Below the pieces are notes generated by a model that was not told the DNA's origin, ran no database searches, and was given only the letters and a program-made list of their open reading frames with translations. A stretch of 64,000 nt of DNA from Mycobacterium malmoense. Its GTDB lineage: Bacteria > Actinomycetota > Actinomycetes > Mycobacteriales > Mycobacteriaceae. Location of the stretch: positions 3,410,001-3,474,000 of the forward strand of contig NZ_CP080999.1 in NCBI RefSeq assembly GCF_019645855.1. The letters are read 5' to 3'. Within the stretch, counting starts at the first letter, position 1. Each line of letters starts with the position of its first letter. A program made the translations under genes and the position numbers. Below are positions 8,838-17,207 of this stretch, one piece after another.

Positions 8838-9854
8838 CTACCGTCCGCTAAGCGTCAGCGTCCCTTCGGTTTTGAGCACCTTGCTGGCCGTGATCTTCTC
8901 GGTCCGGCGAGCTTCACGCTCGAGGTAGCGCTGCTTGGATTCGTCAAATTTGTCGCCGGCCGTCTCGAGCTCCTTGACCAGCACGCCGAGATCGTCGCGC
9001 ATCCGGGCGGCCTCGCCGGTGAAGTCTTCGCGCTCGAAGATGCGCCACTTCTTCAGCACCGGCATGACGACCTCGTTGAGATGGATGCGCGGATCGTAGA
9101 CACCGCCGACCGCGATGATCACGGCCTTGCGCCGAAACTCCGGCACCGTGAATCCGGGCATCTTGAAGTTCCGCAGGATCCGGTGCACCGATCTCATCGC
9201 CTGATTGGGTGCGATGTCCAGACCCGCGGCGCTGACGTCCCGGTAGAAGATCATGTGCAGGTTCTCGTCATGCGACACCCTGGCCATCAACTGCTCCGCG
9301 ATCGGCTCATTGGAGGCCTTGCCGGTGTTGCGGTGCGAGACGCGCGTCGCCAATTCCTGAAACGAGACGTACATGACGGAATCGAACAAGCTGTCAGCAA
9401 ACATATCGCCCTGATGGTTCTGGCCGGGGCTGAAGCCCCTTGTCATTTGCTCGACGCGCAGCTTCTCCAGCTCCACCGGGTCGACCGCGCGGGTGACCAC
9501 CAGGTAGTCACGCAGCGCGGTGCTGTGCCTGTTCTCCTCGGCGGTCCAGCGATTCACCCACTGCCCCCACGGGCCGTCCATGCTGAAGTTCATCGCGATC
9601 TCGCGGTGATACGACGGCAAGTTGTCCTCGGTCAGCAGGTTTTGCACCATCGCGACTTGCGCCACGTCGGGAAGCTGGCTTTGTCCGGGCTCCCAGTCTT
9701 GGCCGTCGAGAGCGTAGAAGTTCTTGCCGTCCGACCACGGAATGTAGTCGTGTGGATTCCATTCCTTGAACATCGAGAGGTGGCGGTTGAGTAGACGCTC
9801 GACCACAGGCTCGAGCTCGTGGAGTAGCTGCAAGTTGGTCAAGCCCTCCGACAC
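8838..9854 (-). CDS. Acyl-ACP desaturase, DesA1-like paralog
   Basis: A 338-residue soluble di-iron desaturase (FA_desaturase_2 family). It introduces a double bond in ACP-bound acyl chains; DesA1/DesA2 act on mycolate precursors in mycobacteria. The iron motifs are EENRH (in RWTAEENRH) and DENLH (in VSHDENLH), plus WNPHDYIPW near the N terminus. It closely resembles M. tuberculosis DesA1 over its length, but this is not the Rv0824c neighbourhood, so I call it a paralog. The GTG start at 9854 has GGAGG at 9860-9864. A palindrome at 9894-9918 sits in the promoter region. Confidence 0.9.
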   Translation of the reverse strand: MSEGLTNLQLLHELEPVVERLLNRHLSMFKEWNPHDYIPWSDGKNFYALDGQDWEPGQSQLPDVAQVAMVQNLLTEDNLPSYHREIAMNFSMDGPWGQWVNRWTAEENRHSTALRDYLVVTRAVDPVELEKLRVEQMTRGFSPGQNHQGDMFADSLFDSVMYVSFQELATRVSHRNTGKASNEPIAEQLMARVSHDENLHMIFYRDVSAAGLDIAPNQAMRSVHRILRNFKMPGFTVPEFRRKAVIIAVGGVYDPRIHLNEVVMPVLKKWRIFEREDFTGEAARMRDDLGVLVKELETAGDKFDESKQRYLEREARRTEKITASKVLKTEGTLTLSGR

Positions 9855-9893
9855 GGTGTCCTCCCAGTTACGTGTAGCGAGTAGTAACAGTCA

Positions 9894-9918
9894 ATGTATC
9901 TGTGTCATGCAGTTACAT
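9894..9918. promoter_or_regulatory. Palindromic operator candidate upstream of desA-like gene
   Basis: Arms ATGTATCTG (9894-9902) and CAGTTACAT (9910-9918) are inverted with 8 of 9 matches around TGTCATG. The site lies 40 bases before the GTG start of the desaturase. A TetR-type repressor is the usual reader of such a site. MadR, the acyl-CoA-responsive regulator of mycobacterial desaturases, is a candidate, but I cannot confirm its exact motif. Nothing else is seen in 9919-10039. Confidence 0.55.
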
Positions 9919-10039
9919 CAAGCTGACACGCACGAAATCGATCAACTAGGGCCAAAAGTCCCCGAGCCCCAAAAGTGTGGTCACTCGAGACAGGCTTCAA
10001 CTACACCGAACCGCTCGCCGGCGGGCCGCAGAACAGGCG

Positions 10040-11392
10040 CTATTGCCGCGCAATCAGGTACGGCGCGAGCGTGGACAGCTTCTCGCAGGTCTCCTCGAAC
10101 TCGCGCTCGGGTTCGGATTCTTCGATGATTCCGGCGCCGGCCCGCAACCACGTCCTGCCGTCGCATTCGTAGGCGGCCCGCAGGATCAGCGCCGCGTCCA
10201 GCCCGCCGTCCGCCGAAACCATCACGACCGCACCCGAATACAGTCCGCGCGGGCCTTCATCAAGGCGCAGGATGGCCTCGACGCCGGCCGCCTTCGGGAT
10301 GCCCGACGCGGTGACCGCCGGAAAGAGCGCTTCCAGCGCGTCCATCCGGTCGCTCGAGGGACCCAGGCGCGCACAGATCGTGGAGCCCAGGTGCTGCACG
10401 CTCCCCCGCTCCCGCACCGTCATGAAATCGGTGACCACCGCGGTGCCCGGTTCGGCGATCTCGGCGATTTCTTGTAGCGAGCTACGCACCGAGATAGCAT
10501 GTTCCACAATCTCTTTGGAGTTTGACTCCAGATCTTCGCGAGCCTGACGATCACGCGCCGGACCACGACCGAGCGCGCGGGTACCGGCCAGCGGCTCCGT
10601 CACCACCGTGCCATCGTGGTGAACGGCCGCGACAACTTCGGGGCTGTAACCGACGGCGCGAATTCTACCCAGCCGCAACAGAAATGACCTCACCGGAGTG
10701 TTGTGCCGCCGGCCCAATCGATAGGTGGCCGGGAAGTCGAGCGCGAAAGGGACTTCGACGCAACGGGATAGGATCACCTTGCGGTAGATGCCTCTGGCGA
10801 TTTCACGGACGGCCACCGCCACCCGATCGCGGTAGCCGGACGGGTCGGCGTTGATGTCGACCGCGCGGGCGCGGCGGACGTCGGGCAAACCGTCGCCGAG
10901 CAATCCGAGCACCGCGTCGCGCTGGCCGGCCGTCGCGCCGAAAAGGCGAACCGCGTCCCGGGTCACCACGATGCGGGTGCGCGGCCAAAACACTCGGGCC
11001 AGCGGGGTTCGCGGCGCCAGCCGCTGCTGCAGGCCATAGCGGTAGACGCCGAACTCGAACGCGATCCAGCCGAAGACTTGCTCGGTCTCCAGCAGCAGCC
11101 GGTCGATGGCTTCGCCCAAGACCGGTCCCGGTCGTCCGGACCACTGTTGCCGCTGAGTCGCGCCGTCGCGGATCACCCGCAGCTCGTCGCTGTCCAGCTC
11201 GACCATTGCCTCCACACCGCTGGCCAGCACCCATTGACCGCCGTGCTCGTAGAGCAGGTACTCTTCGTCGACCCGTTCAGGCAGCACCGCGGCCAGCTCG
11301 GCTGCCAGGTCGGCCGGATCGATATCGGCAGGCAGTGGGATCGACAGTGACGCGGTGCCGGTGGGACTTATCTCGACGCTCACCTCGGCCAC
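10040..11392 (-). CDS. mbtI: MbtI, salicylate synthase
   Basis: MbtI converts chorismate through isochorismate to salicylate and pyruvate (Mg2+ dependent), supplying MbtA. The 450-residue chorismate-utilising enzyme has Lys205 (in YRKVILSR) and Glu252 (in GYSPE) at exactly the numbers of the M. tuberculosis catalytic residues. GTG 11392 gives 450 residues, the family length. A -10-like TAGTCT (11401-11406) lies 8 bases before the GTG and inside the IdeR box, so the mRNA may be leaderless. It is separated from mbtA by inserted genes. Confidence 0.97.
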   Translation of the reverse strand: MAEVSVEISPTGTASLSIPLPADIDPADLAAELAAVLPERVDEEYLLYEHGGQWVLASGVEAMVELDSDELRVIRDGATQRQQWSGRPGPVLGEAIDRLLLETEQVFGWIAFEFGVYRYGLQQRLAPRTPLARVFWPRTRIVVTRDAVRLFGATAGQRDAVLGLLGDGLPDVRRARAVDINADPSGYRDRVAVAVREIARGIYRKVILSRCVEVPFALDFPATYRLGRRHNTPVRSFLLRLGRIRAVGYSPEVVAAVHHDGTVVTEPLAGTRALGRGPARDRQAREDLESNSKEIVEHAISVRSSLQEIAEIAEPGTAVVTDFMTVRERGSVQHLGSTICARLGPSSDRMDALEALFPAVTASGIPKAAGVEAILRLDEGPRGLYSGAVVMVSADGGLDAALILRAAYECDGRTWLRAGAGIIEESEPEREFEETCEKLSTLAPYLIARQ

Positions 11393-11398
11393 GATAAG

Positions 11399-11417
11399 TA
11401 AGACTAGCCTAACCTAT
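11399..11417 (-). promoter_or_regulatory. IdeR box overlapping the mbtI promoter
   Basis: On the minus strand ATAGGTTAGGCTAGTCTTA matches 15 of 19 positions of the IdeR consensus. The box ends 6 bases before the GTG and contains the likely -10 TAGTCT. IdeR bound here would block RNA polymerase directly, giving iron repression of salicylate synthesis. Confidence 0.88.
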
Positions 11418-11865
11418 GAAACGGGGCGCAACCCCTCCCGAGCTAAGGCTCACGCAAGCTCGCGAGCGACGAGAAATCGCGGGGAAACAACCGCAACCAG
11501 CGCGCACCATTCGCCTACGATGAGGCGGTCGTTGACGAGTCGCCAGCGCGGAGTCCGTGTCGCACCGGCACCGGTTTCCCCAGCATGTCAATGCCGAACT
11601 TATCCGCACAGCGAAATCGCAGGAAAGTCACAGCCAACTCACGCTGACCCGGTTTCACATGGCCCGACCAGCGCGGCTGTGACCACCGCCTTTAGCAAAA
11701 CCTGCTATTCCGCTGCGCTTCGGCTACGCCCGGCCTTTTCGCGCCGTGTCCGAGTGGCGGACCCCCAGCGGCAGGGCTAAATTTTTGGGCGGTCTCGGGA
11801 TGTTCGTGGTTACCCCGTTGCGGACGGTGCTTCCCCTGATCACAGCATCGATAAGAGAGGCACCA
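11418..11865. other. Intergenic region between mbtI and sbtA-like gene
   Basis: About 450 bases without a supported gene. I see the mbtI promoter at the left end and AAGAGAGG (11853-11860) as the ribosome binding site of the next gene. No riboswitch, tRNA or repeat was recognised. The reading frame of the downstream gene is open to 11746, but the extra codons are not like the family. Confidence 0.5.
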
Positions 11866-13098
11866 ATGCTCCAAGAGTTCTGGCACAACTTCACCCACAA
11901 CCTGTTCAAGCCACTCCTGCTGTTCTTCTACTTCGGGTTCCTGATCCCGATCCTGAAGGTGCGGTTCGAGTTCCCCTATGTGATCTACCAGGGCTTGACG
12001 ATGTATTTGCTGCTGGCCATCGGCTGGCACGGCGGCGAAGAGCTGGCTCAGATCAGCTCCGGCGGCATCTGGGTCATCGTGGGGTTCATGGTGCTGGGCT
12101 TCGTGACGAACTTCGTGATCGGATGTCTGGCTTACTTCCTATTGAGCTCCTTGAGATCCATGCGGAAAATCGACAAGGCGACGGTCGCCGGCTATTACGG
12201 GTCCGACTCGGCCGGCACCTTTGCCACCTGTGTGGCCGTCCTGACCGCCGTTGGCATCGCCTTCAACGCCTACATGCCGGTCATGCTGGCCGTGATGGAG
12301 ATTCCCGGCTGCCTGGTCGCGCTGTACCTGGTGGCGCGGCTGCGGCATAGGGGCATGGACCCGGCGGGGTACATGCCGGACGAACCTGGCTACACCGCGG
12401 TCAAGGTGGGGGTCGGCCCCGGCACGGCGGCAAAGCCACCGCAAGGCCAGAGCCTAGAGACCGAGCGCGAACGAGGTGTCGAGCAGGAGCTGGAGATCTC
12501 CCTGGAAAAGCTGGACCGTCCAGACTGGGAGCCCGGCGAGAACGCACCCCGCCCGACGGGCAAGAAGATGCGCATTTTCTCCCGCGAGCTCTTCCAGGAA
12601 GTCTTCCTCAACCCTGGGCTTGTCCTGCTGATCGGGGGCATCATCATCGGCCTCGTCAGTGGGCTGCAGGGACAAAAGGTCGTGCAAGACGACGACAAGT
12701 TCTTCGTATTGGCGTTCCAGGGCGTGCTTTGTCTATTCCTGCTCGAGATGGGCATGACGGCATCCCGCAAGCTGAAAGACCTGCGGGCGGCCGGCATCGG
12801 TTTCATCTTCTTCGGCCTGCTGGCGCCGAATATCTTTGCACCGCTGGGGATCCTCATCGCCCATATCTATTCGTCGGCCACCCATGCCGATTTCAAGCCG
12901 GGAACCTACGTGCTGTTCGCCGTGCTTTGCGGCGCGGCGTCCTACATCGCCGTCCCGGCGGTCCAGCGACTGGCCATCCCCGAGGCCAGCCCCACCCTGC
13001 CGCTCGCCGCGTCGCTGGGTCTGACGTTCTCCTACAACGTCACCATCGGAATCCCGCTCTATATCGAGGTCAACCGCTTGATCTCACACTGGTTCTAG
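11866..13098 (+). CDS. SbtA-type (DUF897) bicarbonate-transporter-family membrane protein
   Basis: A 410-residue integral membrane protein equivalent by position to Rv2387. It starts MLQEFWHNF with hydrophobic segments at about residues 15-30, 40-60, 65-85 and 125-150. A polar 80-residue loop (about 165-250, many Glu/Arg) follows, and then four or five more segments. GYYGSDSAGTFATC resembles the family signature. Cyanobacterial SbtA imports bicarbonate with Na+ and is controlled by the PII-like SbtB; no sbtB or carbonic anhydrase gene is adjacent. The substrate here is not proven. The start is supported by AAGAGAGG five bases upstream. Confidence 0.8.
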   Translation: MLQEFWHNFTHNLFKPLLLFFYFGFLIPILKVRFEFPYVIYQGLTMYLLLAIGWHGGEELAQISSGGIWVIVGFMVLGFVTNFVIGCLAYFLLSSLRSMRKIDKATVAGYYGSDSAGTFATCVAVLTAVGIAFNAYMPVMLAVMEIPGCLVALYLVARLRHRGMDPAGYMPDEPGYTAVKVGVGPGTAAKPPQGQSLETERERGVEQELEISLEKLDRPDWEPGENAPRPTGKKMRIFSRELFQEVFLNPGLVLLIGGIIIGLVSGLQGQKVVQDDDKFFVLAFQGVLCLFLLEMGMTASRKLKDLRAAGIGFIFFGLLAPNIFAPLGILIAHIYSSATHADFKPGTYVLFAVLCGAASYIAVPAVQRLAIPEASPTLPLAASLGLTFSYNVTIGIPLYIEVNRLISHWF

Positions 13099-13133
13099 CT
13101 GGTCTCGCCCGTAAGCTTGTCGCGACTGAGCTG

Positions 13134-13196
13134 GGGCGCCGAGACTGCGACGGCAGCGAGCCGAAAAGGCCCGCCCTGTAGGCAGACTCGGCGCCC
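13134..13196. repeat. Palindromic intergenic repeat (family 1, copy A)
   Basis: The ends GGGCGCCGAGACTGC and GCAGACTCGGCGCCC are inverted with 14 of 15 matches. The middle contains GAGCCGAAAAGGCCCGCCCTG. The same ends and core recur at 36174-36260. Both copies lie between convergent genes, so the element may serve as a two-way terminator or be a small dispersed repeat. Confidence 0.75.
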
Positions 13197-13213
13197 GGTG
13201 AGACCACCGAGGG

Positions 13214-14386
13214 TCAGCCCAGCAGGGTCCGCACCACCGCGTCGGCCAGTAGCCGTCCGCGCGGGGTAAGGACCAGCCTGTCGCCGTCGGAGACCAATAA
13301 TCCGTCAGCGGCCACGGTCTCGGCGCGTTCACGTTCGGCGGCGCTCAGCACGTCTAGCGGAAGCCCTTGGCGCAAGCGGGTTTTCAACAGTACGTCTTCG
13401 GTGTGCAAGGCGTCGCCGCCGAGCTGCTCGAGGCCCGCCACCGGCAGCGCGGCACCGGCGAGCAGCTCCGCATACGCGTTGGGGTGCTTGACATTCCACC
13501 AGCGCGTCGCGCCGACGTAGCCGTGTGCTCCCGGGCCCGCGCCCCACCACTGACCACCGTCCCAGTAACCGAGGTTGTGCCGGCACTCACCGCCCGGTCG
13601 CGACCAGTTGGACACCTCGTACCAGACCAGCCCCGCCGCGGACAGCCGAGCATCGACCAACTCGTAGCGGTGCGCCAGCACGTCGTCGTCGGGAGCGGCC
13701 AGTTCACCCCGCCGAACTCGCCGGGCCAGCGCGGTGCCCTCCTCGACGAGCAGCGCGTACGCGGACACGTGATCGACGCCGGCCTCGATCGCCGCGTCGA
13801 CGGAACGCAGCACGTCGTCGTCCGATTCGCCCGGGGTTCCATAGATCAGGTCGAGGTTCACGTGTTCGAAACCGGCAGCCAACGCCTCACGCGCCGCCGT
13901 CGCCGAGCGGTTCGGTGTGTGTACCCGGTCGAGGACCCCAAGCACCCGCGGCGACACTGACTGCATGCCCAGCGACACCCGCGTGTAGCCGGCCGTGCGA
14001 ATCGCCGCGAAGAAGTCCGGCCATGTCGACTCGGGGTTGGCCTCCGTGGTGACCTCGGCATCCGGCGCCAGCACGAAGTGCTCGCGCACCATGCCCAGCA
14101 GCCTGGCCAGCCGCTCACCGCCCAGCAGCGACGGCGTCCCTCCGCCAACGAACACCGTGTTCACCGTCGGTGTGTCCAGCCGCGCCGCCGCCAGCTCCAG
14201 CTCCGTCCGCAGCGCCAGCAGCCAGGCATCCGGGTTGACACCACCCAATTCGGCCGGGGTGTAGGTGTTGAAATCACAGTAACCGCAACGGGTTATGCAG
14301 AACGGGACATGCACGTACAGCCCGAAAGGCCGTCCGGGACTCGGCTGTAACGCGGGCAGGTCGACCGGGGCCTCGCGAAGGGTCAT
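13214..14386 (-). CDS. hemW: HemW-like radical SAM protein (annotated hemN in relatives)
   Basis: A 390-residue radical SAM protein, equivalent to Rv2388c. The cluster motif is CITRCGYCDF (CxxxCxxC followed by D-F, as in HemW, not the CxC of true HemN), and VFVGGGTPSLL binds SAM. The C-terminal HemN domain is present. HemW proteins bind heme and act as heme chaperones, so a coproporphyrinogen oxidase role is less likely. ATG 14386 is chosen. It diverges from the sirA leader. In M. tuberculosis rpfD lies upstream; here it is absent. Confidence 0.9.
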   Translation of the reverse strand: MTLREAPVDLPALQPSPGRPFGLYVHVPFCITRCGYCDFNTYTPAELGGVNPDAWLLALRTELELAAARLDTPTVNTVFVGGGTPSLLGGERLARLLGMVREHFVLAPDAEVTTEANPESTWPDFFAAIRTAGYTRVSLGMQSVSPRVLGVLDRVHTPNRSATAAREALAAGFEHVNLDLIYGTPGESDDDVLRSVDAAIEAGVDHVSAYALLVEEGTALARRVRRGELAAPDDDVLAHRYELVDARLSAAGLVWYEVSNWSRPGGECRHNLGYWDGGQWWGAGPGAHGYVGATRWWNVKHPNAYAELLAGAALPVAGLEQLGGDALHTEDVLLKTRLRQGLPLDVLSAAERERAETVAADGLLVSDGDRLVLTPRGRLLADAVVRTLLG

Positions 14387-14574
14387 GCCAAATCATCGCA
14401 CGTACCCGGGTGGAGCGGGGGACCGCTGGTGACGCCGGCCAGGCGACCCGGGGAAGCCGAACGATTCTCAGGGGATTCTCGGTTTTAGCAGCTGAACCAC
14501 CCAGGGTTGGTCCGTAGTTTAGATCACCATGAGGACAAATCAGACCTGGTGGCGACGCCGGCCACCATCCATGG

Positions 14575-14580
14575 CAGAAT
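14575..14580 (+). promoter_or_regulatory. -10 box of the sirA operon leader
   Basis: CAGAAT lies 7 bases before GTG 14588. This is the spacing of a leaderless mycobacterial start, where transcription begins at the first base of the GTG. The rest of 14387-14574 holds no recognised gene. Confidence 0.65.
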
Positions 14581-14587
14581 GGGGCGC

Positions 14588-14680
14588 GTGACCGCCGACC
14601 AGCCCAGCCTGCGCATCGCGCTGGTGGCGCGGCGGCATATCGACCTCAAGCGTGTCTGTAGCTGTTGCTGTCTGCCTTGA
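14588..14680 (+). CDS. Polycysteine leader peptide (30 aa) of the sirA-cysH operon
   Basis: A 30-codon ORF from GTG 14588 to TGA 14680 whose peptide begins MTADQPSLRIALVARR and ends VCSCCCLP, with codons TGT AGC TGT TGC TGT. It is preceded by a leaderless promoter and followed 119 bases later by sirA. Short leaderless polycysteine ORFs are described as cysteine-responsive attenuators in mycobacteria: when cysteinyl-tRNA is scarce the ribosome stalls at the Cys codons and frees the downstream start. Four Cys of 30 residues at the very end, before a sulfite reductase gene, is the expected design. Confidence 0.85.
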   Translation: MTADQPSLRIALVARRHIDLKRVCSCCCLP

Positions 14681-14799
14681 TGTCGTAGACCCAGCCCACC
14701 TGTACCTCCCAGCTGGCCGCGGGATCTGCGCCGCCGGAAGAGAGCCGGTGTCTCGCGCGTTCCAACGCTCGCACCCGTTGCGAAGGAGAAACCACCCAA
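14681..14799 (+). promoter_or_regulatory. Attenuator region between leader peptide and sirA
   Basis: The sirA ribosome binding site AAGGAG is at 14783-14788. CCTCC at 14705-14709 is complementary to part of it and could hide it. A stalled ribosome on the Cys codons would change this folding. The exact stems need RNA folding. Confidence 0.45.
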
Positions 14800-16467
14800 A
14801 TGACCACAGCCCGTCCCGCAAAGACCCGCAACGAGGGCCAGTGGGCGCTGGGAAATCGCGAACCGCTCAACGCCAACGAAGAGATGAAGCAGTCCGGCGC
14901 CCCCCTCGACGTTCGGGAACGCATCGAAACGGTGTACGCCAAGGCCGGGTTCGACAGCATCGACAAGTCCGACCTGCGGGGCCGCTTTCGCTGGTGGGGC
15001 CTCTACACCCAGCGCGAACAGGGTTACGACGGAACGTGGACCGGCGACGAGAACATCGACGTGTTGGAGGCCAAGTACTTCATGCTGCGGGTGCGCTGCG
15101 ACGGCGGGGCGATCTCGGCCGCCGCGTTACGTACCCTCGGGGAGATTTCGATCGAATTTGCCAGAAACACCGCCGACATCTCCGACCGCGAGAACGTGCA
15201 ATACCACTGGATCGAGGTAGAGAACGTCCCGGAGATCTGGCGCCGGCTGGATGCCGTCGGGCTGCAGACCACCGAGGCCTGCGGCGACTGCCCGCGCGTG
15301 GTGCTGGGCTCGCCGCTGGCCGGTGAATCCCTCGATGAGGTGCTCGACCCGACCTGGGCGATCGACGAGATCGTGCGGCGCTACATCGGCAAGCCCGACT
15401 TCGCCGACCTGCCGCGCAAATACAAGACCGCCATCTCCGGCCAGCAGGACGTGGTCCACGAGGTCAACGACATCGCGTTCATCGGCGTGAACCATCCCGA
15501 GCGCGGGCCCGGCCTGGACCTGTGGGTCGGCGGCGGGCTATCCACCAACCCCATGCTGGGTCAGCGGGTCGGCGTCTGGGTGCCGCTGGAAGAGGTGCCG
15601 GAGGTGTGGGCGGCGGTGACGTCGATCTTCCGCGACTACGGGTATCGCCGGCTGCGGGCCAAGGCGCGGCTGAAGTTCCTGATCAAGGACTGGGGCATAG
15701 AAAAGTTTAGGGAAGTTCTCGAAACCGAATACCTCAAGCACCCCTTGATCGACGGCCCGGCCCCCGAGCCCGTCAAGCATCCGATCGACCACGTCGGTGT
15801 GCAGCGACTGAAGAACGGCCTCAACGCCATTGGGGTCGCGCCGATCGCCGGACGGGTGTCCGGCACCATCCTCACGGGGGCGGCCGAGCTGGCCGCGCGG
15901 GCCGGTTCGGACCGGATCCGGTTCACCCCTTACCAGAAGCTGGTGATCCTGGACGTGCCCGACGACAAGGTCGAGGAGACCGTGGCAGGCCTCGAAGCCC
16001 TGGGGTTGCAGTCGCGCCCGTCACACTGGCGCCGAAATCTAATGGCGTGCAGCGGGATCGAATTCTGCAAGCTGTCGTTTGCGGAAACCCGGGTCCGGGC
16101 CCAGTCTTTGGTGCCCGAACTGGAGCGGCGGCTAGAAGACATCAACTCCCAGCTTGACGTCCCGATCACCGTCAACATCAACGGCTGCCCCAACTCGTGT
16201 GCGCGAATTCAAATCGCCGACATTGGGTTCAAGGGTCAGATGGTCGACGACGGTCATGGCGGCACGGTCGAGGGCTTCCAGGTGCACCTTGGCGGCAGCC
16301 TCGGCCTGGACAGCGGTTTCGGCCGAAAACTGCGCCAGCACAAGGTCACCAGTGACGAGCTGGGCGACTACATCGATCGGGTGGTGCGCAATTTCGTCAA
16401 ACACCGCGCCGACGGTGAACGGTTCGCGCAGTGGGCCGTTCGCGCCGACGAGGACGACCTGCGATGA
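14800..16467 (+). CDS. sirA: SirA/NirA, ferredoxin-dependent sulfite reductase
   Basis: It reduces sulfite to sulfide with six electrons from ferredoxin, using siroheme and a 4Fe-4S cluster, for cysteine synthesis. The protein has 555 residues. Cluster cysteines are Cys417 and Cys423 (CSGIEFC) and Cys463 and Cys467 (CPNSC). Tyr69 and Cys161, which form a covalent link near the active site in the M. tuberculosis enzyme, are both present at the same numbers, which separates it from nitrite reductases. It is the first gene of sirA-cysH-cbiX, whose ORFs overlap by 4 bases, and is controlled by the polycysteine leader. Confidence 0.97.
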   Translation: MTTARPAKTRNEGQWALGNREPLNANEEMKQSGAPLDVRERIETVYAKAGFDSIDKSDLRGRFRWWGLYTQREQGYDGTWTGDENIDVLEAKYFMLRVRCDGGAISAAALRTLGEISIEFARNTADISDRENVQYHWIEVENVPEIWRRLDAVGLQTTEACGDCPRVVLGSPLAGESLDEVLDPTWAIDEIVRRYIGKPDFADLPRKYKTAISGQQDVVHEVNDIAFIGVNHPERGPGLDLWVGGGLSTNPMLGQRVGVWVPLEEVPEVWAAVTSIFRDYGYRRLRAKARLKFLIKDWGIEKFREVLETEYLKHPLIDGPAPEPVKHPIDHVGVQRLKNGLNAIGVAPIAGRVSGTILTGAAELAARAGSDRIRFTPYQKLVILDVPDDKVEETVAGLEALGLQSRPSHWRRNLMACSGIEFCKLSFAETRVRAQSLVPELERRLEDINSQLDVPITVNINGCPNSCARIQIADIGFKGQMVDDGHGGTVEGFQVHLGGSLGLDSGFGRKLRQHKVTSDELGDYIDRVVRNFVKHRADGERFAQWAVRADEDDLR

Positions 16468-17207
16468 GCGGCGAAGCGACCAGGCCGACCGAAGCCGAAC
16501 TGCGTGAGCTGGCCGCCCGCGGCGCCGCGGAACTCGAAGGCGCCAGCGCCACCGACCTGTTGCGATGGACCGAGGAGAACTTCGGCGGTGTTAACGGGCC
16601 GCGCGGCTGGGCGACGTGCAACTACGTGGTGGCCTCCAACATGACCGACGCCGTGCTGGTGGATCTGGCGGCCAAGGTGCGGCCGGGCGTGCCGGTGATC
16701 TTTCTGGACACCGGTTATCACTTCGTGGAAACGATCGGCACCCGGGATGCGGTCGAATCCGTCTACGACATAAGGGTTCTCAATGTGACTCCGGAGCACA
16801 CGGTGGCCGAGCAAGACGAGCTGCTGGGCAAGGACCTGTTTGCCCGTGACCCTGGCGAGTGCTGCCGGCTGCGCAAGGTCGTCCCGCTGGGCAAGACGCT
16901 GAGCGGTTACTCCGCCTGGGTGACCGGGCTGCGCCGGGTCGAGGCGCCGACCCGCGCCAACGCCTCGGTGGTCAGCTTCGACGAGGCGTTCAAGCTGGTG
17001 AAGGTCAACCCGCTGGCGGCCTGGACCGACCAGGACGTGCAGGACTACATCGCCGAGCACGACGTGTTGGTCAATCCCCTTGTCTACGAAGGCTATCCAT
17101 CGATCGGCTGCGCTCCGTGCACGGCCAAGCCGGTCGAGGGCGCCGACCCGCGCAGCGGGCGCTGGCAGGGACTGGCCAAGACGGAATGTGGGTTGCACGC
17201 GTCGTGA
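16464..17207 (+). CDS. cysH: CysH, adenosine 5'-phosphosulfate (APS) reductase
   Basis: It reduces APS to sulfite and AMP with thioredoxin. The protein has 247 residues. The 4Fe-4S ligands mark an APS (not PAPS) reductase: Cys133 and Cys134 in ECCRLRK, and Cys216 and Cys219 in GCAPC. The catalytic Cys242 is in TECGLHAS at the C terminus. ATG 16464 overlaps the sirA stop by 4 bases and its own stop overlaps the next start, so the three proteins are translationally coupled. Confidence 0.97.
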   Translation: MSGEATRPTEAELRELAARGAAELEGASATDLLRWTEENFGGVNGPRGWATCNYVVASNMTDAVLVDLAAKVRPGVPVIFLDTGYHFVETIGTRDAVESVYDIRVLNVTPEHTVAEQDELLGKDLFARDPGECCRLRKVVPLGKTLSGYSAWVTGLRRVEAPTRANASVVSFDEAFKLVKVNPLAAWTDQDVQDYIAEHDVLVNPLVYEGYPSIGCAPCTAKPVEGADPRSGRWQGLAKTECGLHAS

